DNA from: Blastopirellula sp.
Lineage (GTDB): Bacteria; Planctomycetota; Planctomycetia; Pirellulales; Pirellulaceae
DNA: 45,588 nt
Assembly (NCBI GenBank): GCA_021298375.1
Contig: JAJTFE010000004.1
Location: 1 to 45,588 of the forward strand
Reading direction: 5' to 3'
This document shows positions 8,834 through 18,339 of the stretch, piece by piece. Positions within the stretch are counted from its first letter, which is position 1, and every line of letters starts with the position of its first letter. Below the pieces are notes generated by a model. It saw only the letters and a program-made list of their open reading frames with translations. It made no database searches and had not been told where the DNA came from. The position numbers and the translations under genes are program-made.

Positions 8834-9775
8834 ATGAAAGTAATCCTGGCAAACCCGAGGGGGTTCTGTGCCGGCGTCAACATGGCCGTCGACAGTTTGG
8901 AACTCGCGCTTCAGGCCTTCGGTTCGCCTGTCTACGTTTATCACGAGATTGTGCATAACAAATATGTCGTCGAGACCTTCCGTCAGAAAGGAGCCGTCTT
9001 CGTCGACCATTTAGACGAGGTTCCGTTGGGAGCGAACCTTCTATTTTCCGCTCACGGCGTCTCGCCCGAAATCCGTCGTGTTGCCCGCGAGCGGAAGCTG
9101 AATGCGATCGATGCCACCTGCCCGCTGGTCACCAAGGTGCATCTGGAAGCAATCAAGTACGCCCGCGAGGGATACACCATTTTTCTGATCGGCCACGAAG
9201 GGCACGATGAGGTGATCGGCACGATGGGCGAAGCGCCCGAGGCGATGATCCTTGTCGAAAGTGAGGCTGATGTCGATCGGCTGACGATTCCCTCCGATGC
9301 GAAAGTCGCCTACCTGACGCAGACCACCCTTTCAGTCGATGACGCCAATCGAATCATCGCCCGTTTGCGGCAGAAATTTGTCAACCTGGTGAATCCGCCC
9401 AAGGAAGACATCTGCTACGCCACTCAAAACCGGCAGGAAGCAGTCCGGATCCTCTCTGACTTGGCGGAGGTCTGTCTCGTCCTTGGGAGTCAGAACAGTT
9501 CCAACAGCCAGCGGTTGCGTGAACTCGCCAAAGAGCGAGGCAATCAAGCGTACCTGATCGACGGCGTTGCCGACCTCGATCCGAATTGGTTTGCGAACAT
9601 CAATTCGGTATTGGTCACGGCCGGAGCCAGCGCCCCCGAAAAGGTCGTACAGGAAGTAATTGATTGGCTTGTCGACCGTTACTCGGCGACAGTCGAAGTG
9701 CGGACGACGCGCGAGGAAGCGGTGCACTTTCCGCTCCCCAAAGTCCTCCGCGCCCTGGTCAAAGGGACTGACTGA
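8834..9775 (+). CDS. ispH: 4-hydroxy-3-methylbut-2-enyl diphosphate reductase
   Basis: IspH (LytB) performs the last step of the MEP pathway, reducing HMBPP to isopentenyl and dimethylallyl diphosphate with a 4Fe-4S cluster in the cytoplasm. The three cluster cysteines are present: C12 in NPRGFCAGV, C96 in DATCPLV and C194 in EDICYATQNRQ. The HEIVHNKYVV, SAHGVSP and GHEGHDEV motifs that bind the diphosphate and carry the catalytic glutamate region are also present, as is LGSQNSSNSQRL near the C-terminus. The length of 313 residues is normal. GGAG lies 7 bases upstream of the ATG. The gene is followed by a short tandem repeat. Confidence 0.97.
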   Translation: MKVILANPRGFCAGVNMAVDSLELALQAFGSPVYVYHEIVHNKYVVETFRQKGAVFVDHLDEVPLGANLLFSAHGVSPEIRRVARERKLNAIDATCPLVTKVHLEAIKYAREGYTIFLIGHEGHDEVIGTMGEAPEAMILVESEADVDRLTIPSDAKVAYLTQTTLSVDDANRIIARLRQKFVNLVNPPKEDICYATQNRQEAVRILSDLAEVCLVLGSQNSSNSQRLRELAKERGNQAYLIDGVADLDPNWFANINSVLVTAGASAPEKVVQEVIDWLVDRYSATVEVRTTREEAVHFPLPKVLRALVKGTD

Positions 9776-9789
9776 GAGGCGACCGCGCT

Positions 9790-9849
9790 GCGTTGTACTA
9801 ACGAGCGTTGTACTAACGAGCGTTGTACTAACGAGCGCTGTACCAAGAA
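9790..9849. repeat. 15-bp tandem repeat, three exact copies and one degenerate copy
   Basis: The unit GCGTTGTACTAACGA occurs at 9790-9804, 9805-9819 and 9820-9834, then in degenerate form at 9835-9849. It begins 15 bases after the ispH stop codon and ends about 60 bases before the convergent DUF1080 gene. The unit is a multiple of three and is open in a frame, but no gene uses it. It is likely a small minisatellite. Confidence 0.9.
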
Positions 9850-9907
9850 GCGGAGGACTGCGGGGAACAAAACCGGCAAGTCCCTGCGCATCCTGAAGGT
9901 CGAGGCC

Positions 9908-11245
9908 TCACTGTTCTGTTCGCCGCGGAGGGAGTTCCGCAGCCCGGAGGTTCCGAAACAGAATGTCGGTGCCCGGGTCATGCCCCTGAAGGATCAGGGT
10001 CCCCGAATCCAGGCGAAGCCCGTTCCGCGGGTTCTCGTGTGCCGGCCGGGAATCAGTCCAGTCGCAGACTTGGAAGCCGTTGACCCAAGTCGCAAAGTGC
10101 GAGCCGCTGGCGATCAGGGTTTTTGTGAACCAGATTTGGTCCTGTGCCACGATTCGCCGAGCCGGCTGCCGTCGGAATATGCCTCCGGTTCCAAAATCAG
10201 CGGGCTTCTCCGGGTTGTCCTCCTGCATCCCATTCTGAATCTGGCTTTCATAGCCATTCATCAGTTGGCCCGGGATAGCGCGAAAAAAGATTCCGGAATT
10301 CTGGTTCGCCGCGCTGGTCCGGCAATCGAGTTGCAGCACGAAGTCGCCGAATCGCCCTTTGCTCTCCAGTTGGCCTCGGCCACCCTGGATTTGTAATTCC
10401 CCCGCCGAGGTGACGCTGCTGCGGCTTGCTTCGGCCAGACGCGTGTCCCAGCCATCCAGATCCCGGCCGTTGAACAGTGGCTTTAAGCCGAGCGGCAACA
10501 AAGCAATTTTGCGAAAGGCCACCGCGCCTTGATTGAATTGCAAGCCGATATACCCTCGGCCCAGCGGTTTGGGATCGTTGTAGGCAAGCATCTCTTGGCC
10601 ATCGATGGTTACCAGAAAGCGGCCTCCTTCGGCGAGGACTTCAAGTTGGTGCCAAGCGTCGGCCACGAGCGCTCCGAATTCGACCTTCGCTTTCTCGCGG
10701 CCGACAAACGAACCAGTGGGAAAAGGATTGTTGGGAGGGGCGATGTTCAGCTCGTAGCAATCCGCCGCCGGATCGCGGGGCTGAGGGCTGGTGCGGAGAA
10801 AAATACCGCTGTTGGTTTCAGGCTCGGCGCGAAATTCCAACCGCAGTCGGTAATCACCGAATTGGCTGGTTGTCCGCAGCAACCCGACCAGCCCGCCGCT
10901 GGCCCGAATCTCGCCGTCGACGACTTGCCAGTCCACGGTCGATTCGGCCTTCCAGCCGTACAGCGTTTTCCCATCGAACAGCGAGAGCCAGCCCGCCGCA
11001 ATTTGCTCCGGAGTCAGCCCGGGAGTCAATTCATCGCCGCGTTCATCGCCGGCGGCGATCGGATACCAGTCGTCGCTGTGAGTCGCCTTGGAAGCGGCTT
11101 GGCCATCCCAAGTGTCGAATCCCCGCGGGGCTTTCCCTGAAGAGCCTGGACAGAGCCCCAACAGGCCCAGCCAGAGTCCGATGACAGCCCCTGAAAATGG
11201 CAGCCAGCCCCCGATGCCGAGCGGGCGGAGTGAAGACAAAGACAT
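9908..11245 (-). CDS. Secreted protein with two 3-keto-disaccharide hydrolase (DUF1080) domains
   Basis: The protein carries two tandem copies of the concanavalin-like 3-keto-disaccharide hydrolase fold. Copy one runs from about residue 85 (WLSLFDGKTLYGWK, then FGDYRLRLEFR and NSGIFLR). Copy two runs from about 250 (LKPLFNGRDLDGWD, then FGDFVLQLDCRT and NSGIFFRAIP). The family is very common in planctomycetes, where it acts with oxidoreductases and PVC cytochromes in oxidative breakdown of polysaccharides outside the cytoplasm. I chose the ATG ending at 11245 because it gives a hydrophobic signal-like start (PFSGAVIGLWLGLLGLC); the open frame extends 34 residues further upstream. No convincing ribosome-binding site is visible. 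It is convergent with ispH. Confidence 0.85.
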   Translation of the reverse strand: MSLSSLRPLGIGGWLPFSGAVIGLWLGLLGLCPGSSGKAPRGFDTWDGQAASKATHSDDWYPIAAGDERGDELTPGLTPEQIAAGWLSLFDGKTLYGWKAESTVDWQVVDGEIRASGGLVGLLRTTSQFGDYRLRLEFRAEPETNSGIFLRTSPQPRDPAADCYELNIAPPNNPFPTGSFVGREKAKVEFGALVADAWHQLEVLAEGGRFLVTIDGQEMLAYNDPKPLGRGYIGLQFNQGAVAFRKIALLPLGLKPLFNGRDLDGWDTRLAEASRSSVTSAGELQIQGGRGQLESKGRFGDFVLQLDCRTSAANQNSGIFFRAIPGQLMNGYESQIQNGMQEDNPEKPADFGTGGIFRRQPARRIVAQDQIWFTKTLIASGSHFATWVNGFQVCDWTDSRPAHENPRNGLRLDSGTLILQGHDPGTDILFRNLRAAELPPRRTEQ

Positions 11246-11616
11246 GGCTAAATTCACGTTAGGGTAAGGAGCGCCACCGTCAGCGGGGGCCGGGGTAAAC
11301 AGCCTCGACCGGGGTTCGATTGTGTGGGTCAGGCCAACTGAAGTCAATCAAAACGCCCGTTTTTGCCGACGGTCTGGCGGAATCAAGTGGCCACCCTGAA
11401 CGCTTGGTCTATACTCAACCGAATAGCTCGTTGAAATTAAAGCGAGTTTGCCGATTGTATCGTGGGTCTGTGGCGGGTACTCAAGTACCAAAACTCCCCC
11501 CCCGAAACTCTCGTTTCCGAGCCTCGTTTGCCTGACTTCCGGTTCGGACACCGGTCAGAATACAACCCCCGACTCGTCCCGCAACTTGATGCTCACGGGG
11601 CCGCATTTCCGTTCCA
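11246..11616. other. Divergent intergenic region upstream of DUF1080 and the SDR gene
   Basis: About 370 bases lie between divergent genes. I see no clear promoter. The stretch 11500-11670, which runs into the next open frame, gives short frames in several phases, and a T-arm-like element sits at its right end. I could not build a tRNA from it. Confidence 0.3.
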
Positions 11617-13380
11617 ATGATTGGATGTGGAAGCGGTTCCGCGATTCGAGCCCGCGTCCGGATACCATTCGTGAACCATAATCCGCAGTATTCCCCGTCA
11701 CCCTTTTCCCGAGCTTCCGGCCGACCGTCGCCCCACGGCGAACGGCCAGTTTCCGGCTGCTCCGACGGGAGTCTGAAAGGATTGGATGCTGCGACCTCTG
11801 CCGACCTCGCATCGAACGACAAACTCTCGGGATATTTCTTTCTGACCGGAGCGAGCGGGCTGGTCGGGCGCTATCTGACCCGCGACCTGCTCGCCAGCGG
11901 CAAACGGTTGGCCGTTCTCGCCCGCTCCAATCGCCGCATGTCGGCTCACGACCGAATTGAACTTCTGTTGCAGCGTTGGGAGCAGAAACTCGGTTATTCT
12001 CTGACCCGGCCGATCGTGCTGGAAGGCGACGTCTCCCAACCCCAACTCGGCCTGTCGCAAGCTGATCAGCGGTGGGTCGCTCGACACTGCACGGGACTGA
12101 TTCACAACGCTGCTGTCGTCAAATTCGAACCGGCGGAGCAGGATCAGGAACCGTGGCGGACAAATCTCCAGGGAACTCGAAACGCTCTGAAGTTTGCCGA
12201 GCAGACGGGGCTGCGGGAACTTCACTACGTCTCCACCGCTTACGTTTGCGGCAATCGCTCCGGACTCGTGCTCGAAGAACAATTGGACTGCGGACAGGGA
12301 TTCCGCAATTCCTACGAAGAAAGCAAGTTTCTTGCCGAGCAGACGGTAAGGGAAAGCCGCTCCTTTGAATCCAAGACGATTTATCGCCCTTCGATCATTG
12401 CCGGCGATTCTCAAACGGGCTACACCTCCTCCTATCATGGGCTGATGTGGTATCTCCGCCTGCTGGCGATGCTGGTGCCGCAGCAACCGCGCGATGCCAA
12501 CGGTCGAATTCAGACGGACATCGAGTTGCCGGTTTCGGGCGATGAGCCTCACAATGTCATCACGGTAGACTGGGTATCACGGGCCATTTGCCGCCTGCTG
12601 GAGCATCCCGAGAGTCGTGGGCGGACCTTTCATCTGGTTTCCGAACACCCGACTACTTTCCGGGAAGTGATCGACTGGTGCTGCGAGTTCTTTAACAGTA
12701 CTGGAGTTCGCTTCGTCGAGCGAAGCCTCGGTCGTCGAGCCACTTCGGAATTTGCCGAGATGTTTTTCAGCAGCAGCCGCGTCTATCAGGATTACGACGC
12801 CTGTCTGGTTGAGTTTGATAATCGAAATTTCAAGGAGCTGATTCCGGATTTCGATTGCCCGGCAATCACCCGGGAGCAAGTCGTCCGCTATCTCGAATTC
12901 GGAGCCCAAGACTCGTGGGGCAAGCGTCGCGACCAGTTGCCAGAGACGCTTGGGCAACCGCTTCGATTGGCTGAACAAGTTGCAGCCAGTTGGTTAGAGA
13001 ATTCGGTAGCCAACCCTGCCGACCCGCATGCGGCGCGAGAAGGGCGACTCTGCAGTCTGGACATCCGTGGGATCTCTGGTGGACAGTGGCATTTTTGGGT
13101 CACCCCTGACGAAAACCTGCAACTTTATCCGGGGCTGCAGGATGCGGCCGACGCATGGCTGGTGTTCGACACCAACGATTTGCTGACCGCTGAGGGACCT
13201 GCCGCGCGGCACCCTTTTTCCAGCGAACGGCTGGCCGGAATTTTGCGGCGTCAATTGTCCCGAATGGCAGCCGGGGAATATCCTTTGCCGCTCTCGCCTA
13301 CGGACAAGCTCAAAAAATCGACTGCGAACGGTCCGTCTGCAGCTGATACGGCTGATAATCCAGCATTTCAATCGCTTTAG
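11617..13380 (+). CDS. Thioester/fatty-acyl reductase-like SDR with C-terminal extension
   Basis: Residues from about 72 form an extended short-chain dehydrogenase of the NAD_binding_4 (male-sterility/thioester reductase) type. The nucleotide motif is TGASGLVG, followed by NLQGTRNAL, a YVSTAYVCG strand and the catalytic tyrosine and lysine in YEESK. IYRPSIIAGDSQTG is the usual region after the active site. Relatives reduce acyl thioesters to aldehydes or alcohols, or act on lipid-linked substrates; the substrate here is unknown. After the SDR part (about residue 400) there are about 180 further residues, including a short beta-rich block (GGQWHFWVTPDENLQLYPG) that may be an SCP2-like lipid-binding fold. 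That assignment is weak. The first 60 residues look non-coding, so the true start may be downstream, for example near 11671 or later. Its last 71 bases overlap the antisense glycosyltransferase gene. Confidence 0.75.
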   Translation: MIGCGSGSAIRARVRIPFVNHNPQYSPSPFSRASGRPSPHGERPVSGCSDGSLKGLDAATSADLASNDKLSGYFFLTGASGLVGRYLTRDLLASGKRLAVLARSNRRMSAHDRIELLLQRWEQKLGYSLTRPIVLEGDVSQPQLGLSQADQRWVARHCTGLIHNAAVVKFEPAEQDQEPWRTNLQGTRNALKFAEQTGLRELHYVSTAYVCGNRSGLVLEEQLDCGQGFRNSYEESKFLAEQTVRESRSFESKTIYRPSIIAGDSQTGYTSSYHGLMWYLRLLAMLVPQQPRDANGRIQTDIELPVSGDEPHNVITVDWVSRAICRLLEHPESRGRTFHLVSEHPTTFREVIDWCCEFFNSTGVRFVERSLGRRATSEFAEMFFSSSRVYQDYDACLVEFDNRNFKELIPDFDCPAITREQVVRYLEFGAQDSWGKRRDQLPETLGQPLRLAEQVAASWLENSVANPADPHAAREGRLCSLDIRGISGGQWHFWVTPDENLQLYPGLQDAADAWLVFDTNDLLTAEGPAARHPFSSERLAGILRRQLSRMAAGEYPLPLSPTDKLKKSTANGPSAADTADNPAFQSL

Positions 13381-14560
13381 GCGAAATCTGGTAAGTAATT
13401 CCCCGCCAGGTAATCAACCGAGCGGATGCTGCTCTCAACGCTGCCCAGGAATGGACCAGCTGCGTCCAGGTCACCAGCAGCAATTGACGAGGCAATTGGC
13501 GAGCTGTCTCGAGAACTTCCCGCTGTCGCTGGGGAGCCGGTACCGTGGTCTCTTCGATCCAGGCCAGCAAACCCAGATTCGACAACTGGGCGATCGCAAA
13601 GCCAGCAAACAGGAGAAGGCACGCACTCCCCTGCCCCAGCAGCAAGGTGAGCAGGATTCCCAACAGCGAGAGCAAGGTGGTTGATCCGACCAGCAGGGAA
13701 TGGCCTGCGACGAGCGGCCAAGCCGGGTGATAAAGCCGGGCCGTAATCAGTTGCCGCACGATCCAGTTCGCCGCCGCTGTCGAGGTTGCCGATTCTTGAC
13801 TCACCAGCGCCAGTCGGGGCAGCCAGGCCACCTGCAGGCCAACCTGTCTGAGCGCCCGCTGCACAACCGTGTCTTCGCAAAGAGTGCGCGACCAGACATC
13901 AATCAGCCCAGCTTGCTCAATCGCGCATCGACGGAGTGCCAGCGCCCCGCCCCAGGGAATCCGATAAAGATACATCTGCACAATGGCGGCTGCATTCCAA
14001 ATCCGACGGACCTCTGACCCCCAGCCCGGCGCATGTCCATACCAACGGTTTCCGGAGACCGCTCCGACAGACGGTGAATCAAAGGGCTGAAGCAGACGGG
14101 CCAGCCAATCCGTCGGGGTCACGCAATCCGCATCGGTGAAGACGACAAACTCAACCGCCTGGCTCAGGCGACTGTAAGCCAACCGCTGCAGGTCACACTT
14201 CAATCCACATCGGCCCGAAGGACGGGACAACACATGGACAGATGTTGGCACCACGTTTCGGGCAGCAAACTGGCGGGCGATCGCATGTGCCGGGTCGCTG
14301 GAGGAGTCGAGCGCCAAATGCAACTCAAAGTCGGGCCAGACCTGCGCCCCTAGCGCATGAAGACTCTGCTCCAACGTCGGATCCTGTCCGCGTAGACAGA
14401 CGATCACGGCAACCTTGCCCGTGAACGCTCCCGGGACCGCGCTGAGCGAGGGACGCCTAGCCCCTCGGTGGTACAGCCAAACGTAAACGACCTGGGCCAA
14501 GGCTAAAACCAGGACCGCGCCGGCGATGATCGATGCTGCCAACAACCACGACAGTTCCAA
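13310..14560 (-). CDS. Membrane glycosyltransferase family 2
   Basis: An N-terminal transmembrane helix (residues about 5-30) is followed by a GT-A catalytic domain: KVAVIVCLRGQDP, the metal-binding DAD motif in VVFTDADCVTP, GGALALRRCAIE, and the LCED acceptor/base motif near 230. The C-terminal part holds further hydrophobic helices at about 275-325. This layout resembles processive or ceramide-glucosyltransferase-like GT2/GT21 enzymes that transfer a sugar to a lipid at the cytoplasmic face. The acceptor is unknown. It starts with TTG, 11 bases after an AGGAG site. It lies 57 bases downstream of corA on the same strand and its 3' end overlaps the convergent SDR gene by 71 bases. An SDR and a GT2 enzyme next to each other could act on one lipid or glycan pathway, but their opposed transcription argues against simple co-regulation. 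Confidence 0.85.
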   Translation of the reverse strand: MELSWLLAASIIAGAVLVLALAQVVYVWLYHRGARRPSLSAVPGAFTGKVAVIVCLRGQDPTLEQSLHALGAQVWPDFELHLALDSSSDPAHAIARQFAARNVVPTSVHVLSRPSGRCGLKCDLQRLAYSRLSQAVEFVVFTDADCVTPTDWLARLLQPFDSPSVGAVSGNRWYGHAPGWGSEVRRIWNAAAIVQMYLYRIPWGGALALRRCAIEQAGLIDVWSRTLCEDTVVQRALRQVGLQVAWLPRLALVSQESATSTAAANWIVRQLITARLYHPAWPLVAGHSLLVGSTTLLSLLGILLTLLLGQGSACLLLFAGFAIAQLSNLGLLAWIEETTVPAPQRQREVLETARQLPRQLLLVTWTQLVHSWAALRAASARLITWRGITYQISPKAIEMLDYQPYQLQTDRSQSIF

Positions 14561-14617
14561 CTCAACCGGGCTCCTGCCAACTCAAGGCTCTATGTTGATT
14601 GCTTCTCTGAATCCAAT

Positions 14618-15775
14618 TCACTTCGTCTCGGACACTTTGTCTGGGTCAGCGTTTTCCCGGCCTTGGAGCGATGGCAACTCGTTCCCGCTCAGCCAGCCCT
14701 TGCGCCAGAAATAATAAACAAATCCAAGGGCGGTCATGGCCATCAAGCCGAGTGCGAACAGGTAGCCAAACCGCCAACCCAGTTCCGGCATGTTCCAGGG
14801 ATACTCGGTATCAAAATTCATGCCATAGACACTGGCAATGAAACTCAAGGGAATGAAAATCGTCGAGATCACCGTCAAGACCTTCATGATCTCGTTCATG
14901 CGGAAACTGATCATCGAGACATAGTAGTCCCGCAAGTCACTGCATAATTCCCGATAGGTCTCCAGAAGTTCAATTATCTGGATGCAATGATCGTGACAGT
15001 CCCGTAAGTAAAATTTCGTTTCGTCGTGAATAAAGGGAGAGGGATCGCGAATCAGCTGGTTGATTGCATCGCGCAGCGGACGGACGGAACGACGGGCAAT
15101 CAAAATGCAATTGCGAACACGGTGCAATTCATAGATCAGTTGGGGCGAACGCGAGGAATCGACCTGGTCCTCCAATTGGTCGAGCTCATCGGCAAGCCGA
15201 TCCACAACGGGGAAGTAGGAGTCAACAATCGCATCGAGCAGGGAGTAGGCGAGGTAATCCGCCGTGCACTTTGCCAGTTTCCCGCGACTCTTCCGAATCC
15301 GTTCGCGCACCGGATCGAAACAATCACCCGGATACTGTTGAACCGTGACGACGAAGTCACGCCCCAGAAACAGGCTTAACTGCTCCGACTCAATGACGCC
15401 AGTCCAGTTAATCATTCTCGAAACGAAGAAGAGGTGGGAAGGATAGTCTTCGCACTTCGAAACCTGATGCTGGTTGAGTACATCTTCCAACGCCAGCGGA
15501 TGGAGATCGAATTGTTGTCCCAACTCCCGGATTGCGTTGACATCCGCCAATCCGTCCACGTTGACCCAGACCAGCGGAAATTTCGCCCGCAATAAAGGGA
15601 GTTGCGTTAGGTCGACGATTGTCTTCTCTTCGTAGCCTCCATTGCCGAAGGCGAATACCCGCACTTGGCTGGGCTCGGCGTCGGACCGGGGAGCGAGGGT
15701 TCCCGGCGAGCGAAAACGGTTCTCCGTGTTCGGGCGCGGCTTGTGACGGAGTTTGCGACGAACGCGACGTGCCAT
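14618..15775 (-). CDS. corA: CorA-type magnesium/cobalt transporter
   Basis: This is a CorA channel for Mg2+ (also Co2+ or Ni2+) in the inner membrane. It has a basic N-terminal tail, a large cytoplasmic alpha/beta and stalk domain with LALEDVLNQHQVSKCEDYP near residue 100, and two C-terminal transmembrane helices. Between the helices lies the selectivity signature YGMNFD near residue 317. The 385 residues exceed the usual 315-370, mainly because of a charged N-terminal extension of about 35 residues (MARRVRRKLRHKPRP). The gene is followed at 57 bases by the GT2 gene. Confidence 0.93.
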   Translation of the reverse strand: MARRVRRKLRHKPRPNTENRFRSPGTLAPRSDAEPSQVRVFAFGNGGYEEKTIVDLTQLPLLRAKFPLVWVNVDGLADVNAIRELGQQFDLHPLALEDVLNQHQVSKCEDYPSHLFFVSRMINWTGVIESEQLSLFLGRDFVVTVQQYPGDCFDPVRERIRKSRGKLAKCTADYLAYSLLDAIVDSYFPVVDRLADELDQLEDQVDSSRSPQLIYELHRVRNCILIARRSVRPLRDAINQLIRDPSPFIHDETKFYLRDCHDHCIQIIELLETYRELCSDLRDYYVSMISFRMNEIMKVLTVISTIFIPLSFIASVYGMNFDTEYPWNMPELGWRFGYLFALGLMAMTALGFVYYFWRKGWLSGNELPSLQGRENADPDKVSETK

Positions 15776-16388
15776 GCAGTTTCAGCTCATCGTCCCGCGT
15801 GGGCAGTAAGTAGAAAAAGAAATCCAGAAATCCGCTCCGGTTGGCCGCGTGTAACTCCGACCCGGCCGACCCGGAAACCCACTTCAGCAAAGCCAGCTAT
15901 GAGAGGCTGCCGAGAGCCGGATGCCTGGTCGATTTGCGAGCGAGCTGGCCCGTTGCCTCAAGTCTTGCTTCCAGCCCGCAAACTTTAACAAACCGAACTA
16001 GTCGCGGCAACCTGAACCAAACCCAGCGGCGGACCACATCATGGCTCTCCAGAGCCTCGAGGCACCCCGCAAGTTTCCCCGGAAACTGCTCACAGCCAAC
16101 CGCCACCTTGCGCGAAAATGGCCTCGACTCGCTTTATTTCAGGATTATGTTTTTGCCTCTTGAAATTCAATCACCCTGAATCCCGACTCGGGCCGTCGCG
16201 GGCGAAGGCTGCATGATCTGAGCAGGTCACAAGTTCCTTGCGAGGACGAAAAACAAGCTAAGGCGAGATTCCGCGTGAAACCGGAACAGCCCCTACCTTA
16301 GCTAATTTGTGAAAATCCTGTACCCGGCAAATGCCAATTGAGGAGTCGGCCGATTTAAAAAAGAACTCATTTGTGCGGGGCAGAATTC
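15776..16388. other. Intergenic region upstream of corA and the small secreted protein
   Basis: About 610 bases separate divergent genes. I see no gene. The one structure is an 8-bp inverted repeat, AGCTAAGG at 16256-16263 and CCTTAGCT at 16296-16303, with a 32-base loop. It lies about 85 bases before the secreted-protein start and could fold in its leader. Confidence 0.3.
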
Positions 16389-16958
16389 ATGATTCGATGG
16401 TTTCACTGCATTGCGCTGACGGCTGCCGGCGGACTCTCCTTGGTCGCGATCGACAATCTCACGGCCCAGGAACCGGGCTGGACGCCGCGAGTCCTCAAAT
16501 TGGGCGAAGAACGGGAAGTCAGTGAGCAGACTCCCATTCTTGAGCGTCCCTACCGACCTTTACACTTTTACGGCAACGCCGTGCGGCGGAACTACTATCG
16601 TGGCAATCCCTGGCCGCTTCCGCGCGATATCTTGATCACCACCGCCTTTCTCGCACCGACACCGAGAGAACGAGAGGCTCAGCTCGAACAGCGACTGGCT
16701 GGACCAAGTCTCCTGCTCCCTGAAGCCGATCAGGATGAATCGCGCCCTGACGCGGAAGGCTCGGAAACATCAGGAGCAGCGGAAACGGCCACGGAGGCGG
16801 CACCTGAAGCCAATCCTCGCGAGAGCCAGCCCGGTGCTGAATCGCCGACCGCGGACTCTGTTGCTCCAAGCCCCAAACAGGCGCTCGCCGACGGCAGTGC
16901 GCCGGCGCGGCCGACGCCGACTGAACCTTCCTCGCGGCGGGGACGCCGCAATCGCTAG
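16389..16958 (+). CDS. Small secreted hypothetical protein with Ala/Pro/Glu-rich tail
   Basis: The 189-residue product starts with a signal peptide (MIRWFHCIALTAAGGLSLVA, cleavage probably near TAQ at about 27). It has a compact conserved-looking core with RPYRPLHFYGNAVRRNYYRG and WPLPRD, then a low-complexity tail rich in Ala, Pro, Glu and Ser that ends in a basic RRGRRNR stretch. I do not recognise a named domain. The core has the look of small planctomycete-specific secreted proteins. The open frame begins at TTG 16371, but ATG 16389 is preceded by GCGGGGCAG and gives the signal peptide directly. The function is unknown. Confidence 0.7.
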   Translation: MIRWFHCIALTAAGGLSLVAIDNLTAQEPGWTPRVLKLGEEREVSEQTPILERPYRPLHFYGNAVRRNYYRGNPWPLPRDILITTAFLAPTPREREAQLEQRLAGPSLLLPEADQDESRPDAEGSETSGAAETATEAAPEANPRESQPGAESPTADSVAPSPKQALADGSAPARPTPTEPSSRRGRRNR

Positions 16959-17241
16959 GCCAGATGCCGGGAACGGGCTTTATCGCTGCGGAACGCTTGC
17001 TCACTCGGCCTGACTTTTCTGCAAGGGCAATTCAAAAACAGTCCTTGTGAGTTGTTTGCCTCGTTCTCTCCCGGCATCAACTGATTACTGGACGACGCAC
17101 GTGCCGCTGTCGGGTGACCGCCATCACTTTTGGGCTCGTTTCCCGGGCTGCTGACTTCCGGGCCGATCAACAGTCATAATGCTGGCTCTGCCCCGTCGTC
17201 TCCGATCGGGCTCGTCCCTCAACACTCGGCCGCAATCCAGC

Positions 17242-18339
17242 ATGACAACGTCGCAGCCTTTTTCTTGCATCGCGGGCGACCAGAAACGGTTGGCCGAATT
17301 ACAACTGCTGGAGAGTCGCTTGCGTGAGCTTGTCGCAGTAAGGGACCCTCAAGCCCGCTGGGTCGGCCCCGAGCTCAAAATTTGCGCTGAGCAAAAGGTA
17401 TTCGAATGGTTCCACCGCCGGGAGTGGTATGGAAAGCAGTGGTCACCTGCCGAAATCGTTGCGGGATATCTCGCTCTCAGCCGCGCTTGCCTGACAACAG
17501 CCTTCGTGATTACCCAGCGAACTGGAGCGTGTCAGCGAATTGAGAGCTCGCCCAATCGGGACCTGGCAGCGGAGTGGCTCCCCCGCTTGATTCATGGCGA
17601 AGCCTTCGCGACCGTCGGCATTTCTCACTTGACAACCAGTCGGCAGTATCAGAACCGGCCTGCCGTTGCGGCCGTCGAGACTGAGCATGGTTTTCTGCTT
17701 GAGGGCTTCAGTCCCTGGGTCACAGGAGCCGTGGCGGCCGATCTGTTCGTCGTCGGAGCTACTCTCCCGGACTCCCGCCAAGTCTTGCTCGCTGTGCCGC
17801 GGACCCTGCCGGGAGTCAAAGTACCACCGGCGAATGAGCTGCTCGCTTTGCAGGCGAGCCAGACTGGGCCCGTTGAGTTTCACTCGGTCGAGGTCCCACG
17901 TCGATATCTTTTGCAGGGACCGGCTCCGCAAGTGTTGCAGCTGGGGCTCGGCGCGGGGACAGGGGGATTGCAAACATCGACTCTCGCCTTGGGGCTGGCC
18001 AGCTCGGCGCTCGACTACCTTGGTCAGGAGTCCGATACGAGGCCAGAGCTTCATTCATTCGGGCAAGCCCTGCGGCAGGAGTGGATTGCATTACGAACCG
18101 ACTTGCTGGCTGCTGCTGATGGCCATCCGGTTTGCAGCAATGAACGGCTGCGCCAGCGCGCCAACAGTCTGGTCCTCCGCGCCACGCAAGCTGCCTTGGC
18201 CGTCGCCAAGGGAGCAGGATTCAGTCCCGGGCATCCAGTCGGCCGGTGGTGCTGTGAAGCCTTGTTCTTTCTGGTCTGGAGTTGTCCCCAGCCAGTGGTC
18301 AACGCAAATCTGTGCGAGTTGGCTGGACTTGCTGTATGA
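17242..18339 (+). CDS. Acyl-CoA dehydrogenase-like protein
   Basis: The 365-residue protein has the acyl-CoA dehydrogenase layout. An N-terminal helical domain (FEWFHRREWYGKQWSP, then GYLALSRACLTTAFVITQ) leads to a middle beta domain starting at GEAFATVGISHLTTSR and running to VEVPRRYLLQGP. A C-terminal four-helix region contains LALGLASSALDYL and ends QAALAVAKGAGFSPGHPVGRWCCEALFFLVWS. Family members are flavoenzymes that desaturate acyl-CoA or oxidise related substrates. I could not identify a reliable catalytic glutamate, and the substrate is unknown. The N-terminal region is short compared with typical 380-400 residue members. Start ATG 17242 avoids 21 non-coding-looking residues from 17179. 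No partner electron-transfer gene is nearby. Confidence 0.72.
   Translation: MTTSQPFSCIAGDQKRLAELQLLESRLRELVAVRDPQARWVGPELKICAEQKVFEWFHRREWYGKQWSPAEIVAGYLALSRACLTTAFVITQRTGACQRIESSPNRDLAAEWLPRLIHGEAFATVGISHLTTSRQYQNRPAVAAVETEHGFLLEGFSPWVTGAVAADLFVVGATLPDSRQVLLAVPRTLPGVKVPPANELLALQASQTGPVEFHSVEVPRRYLLQGPAPQVLQLGLGAGTGGLQTSTLALGLASSALDYLGQESDTRPELHSFGQALRQEWIALRTDLLAAADGHPVCSNERLRQRANSLVLRATQAALAVAKGAGFSPGHPVGRWCCEALFFLVWSCPQPVVNANLCELAGLAV

Noticed and set aside
9790-9849. CRISPR or structured RNA
   Set aside because: Direct 15-base units without spacers; a simple tandem repeat explains it.
11580-11667. tRNA-like 3' end: T-arm-like CGCGATTCGAGCCCGCG followed by seven bases, a discriminator A and CCA
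   Set aside because: No matching 5' acceptor strand (ATCCGGA or close), no D-arm and no clear anticodon arm in the 75-90 bases upstream.
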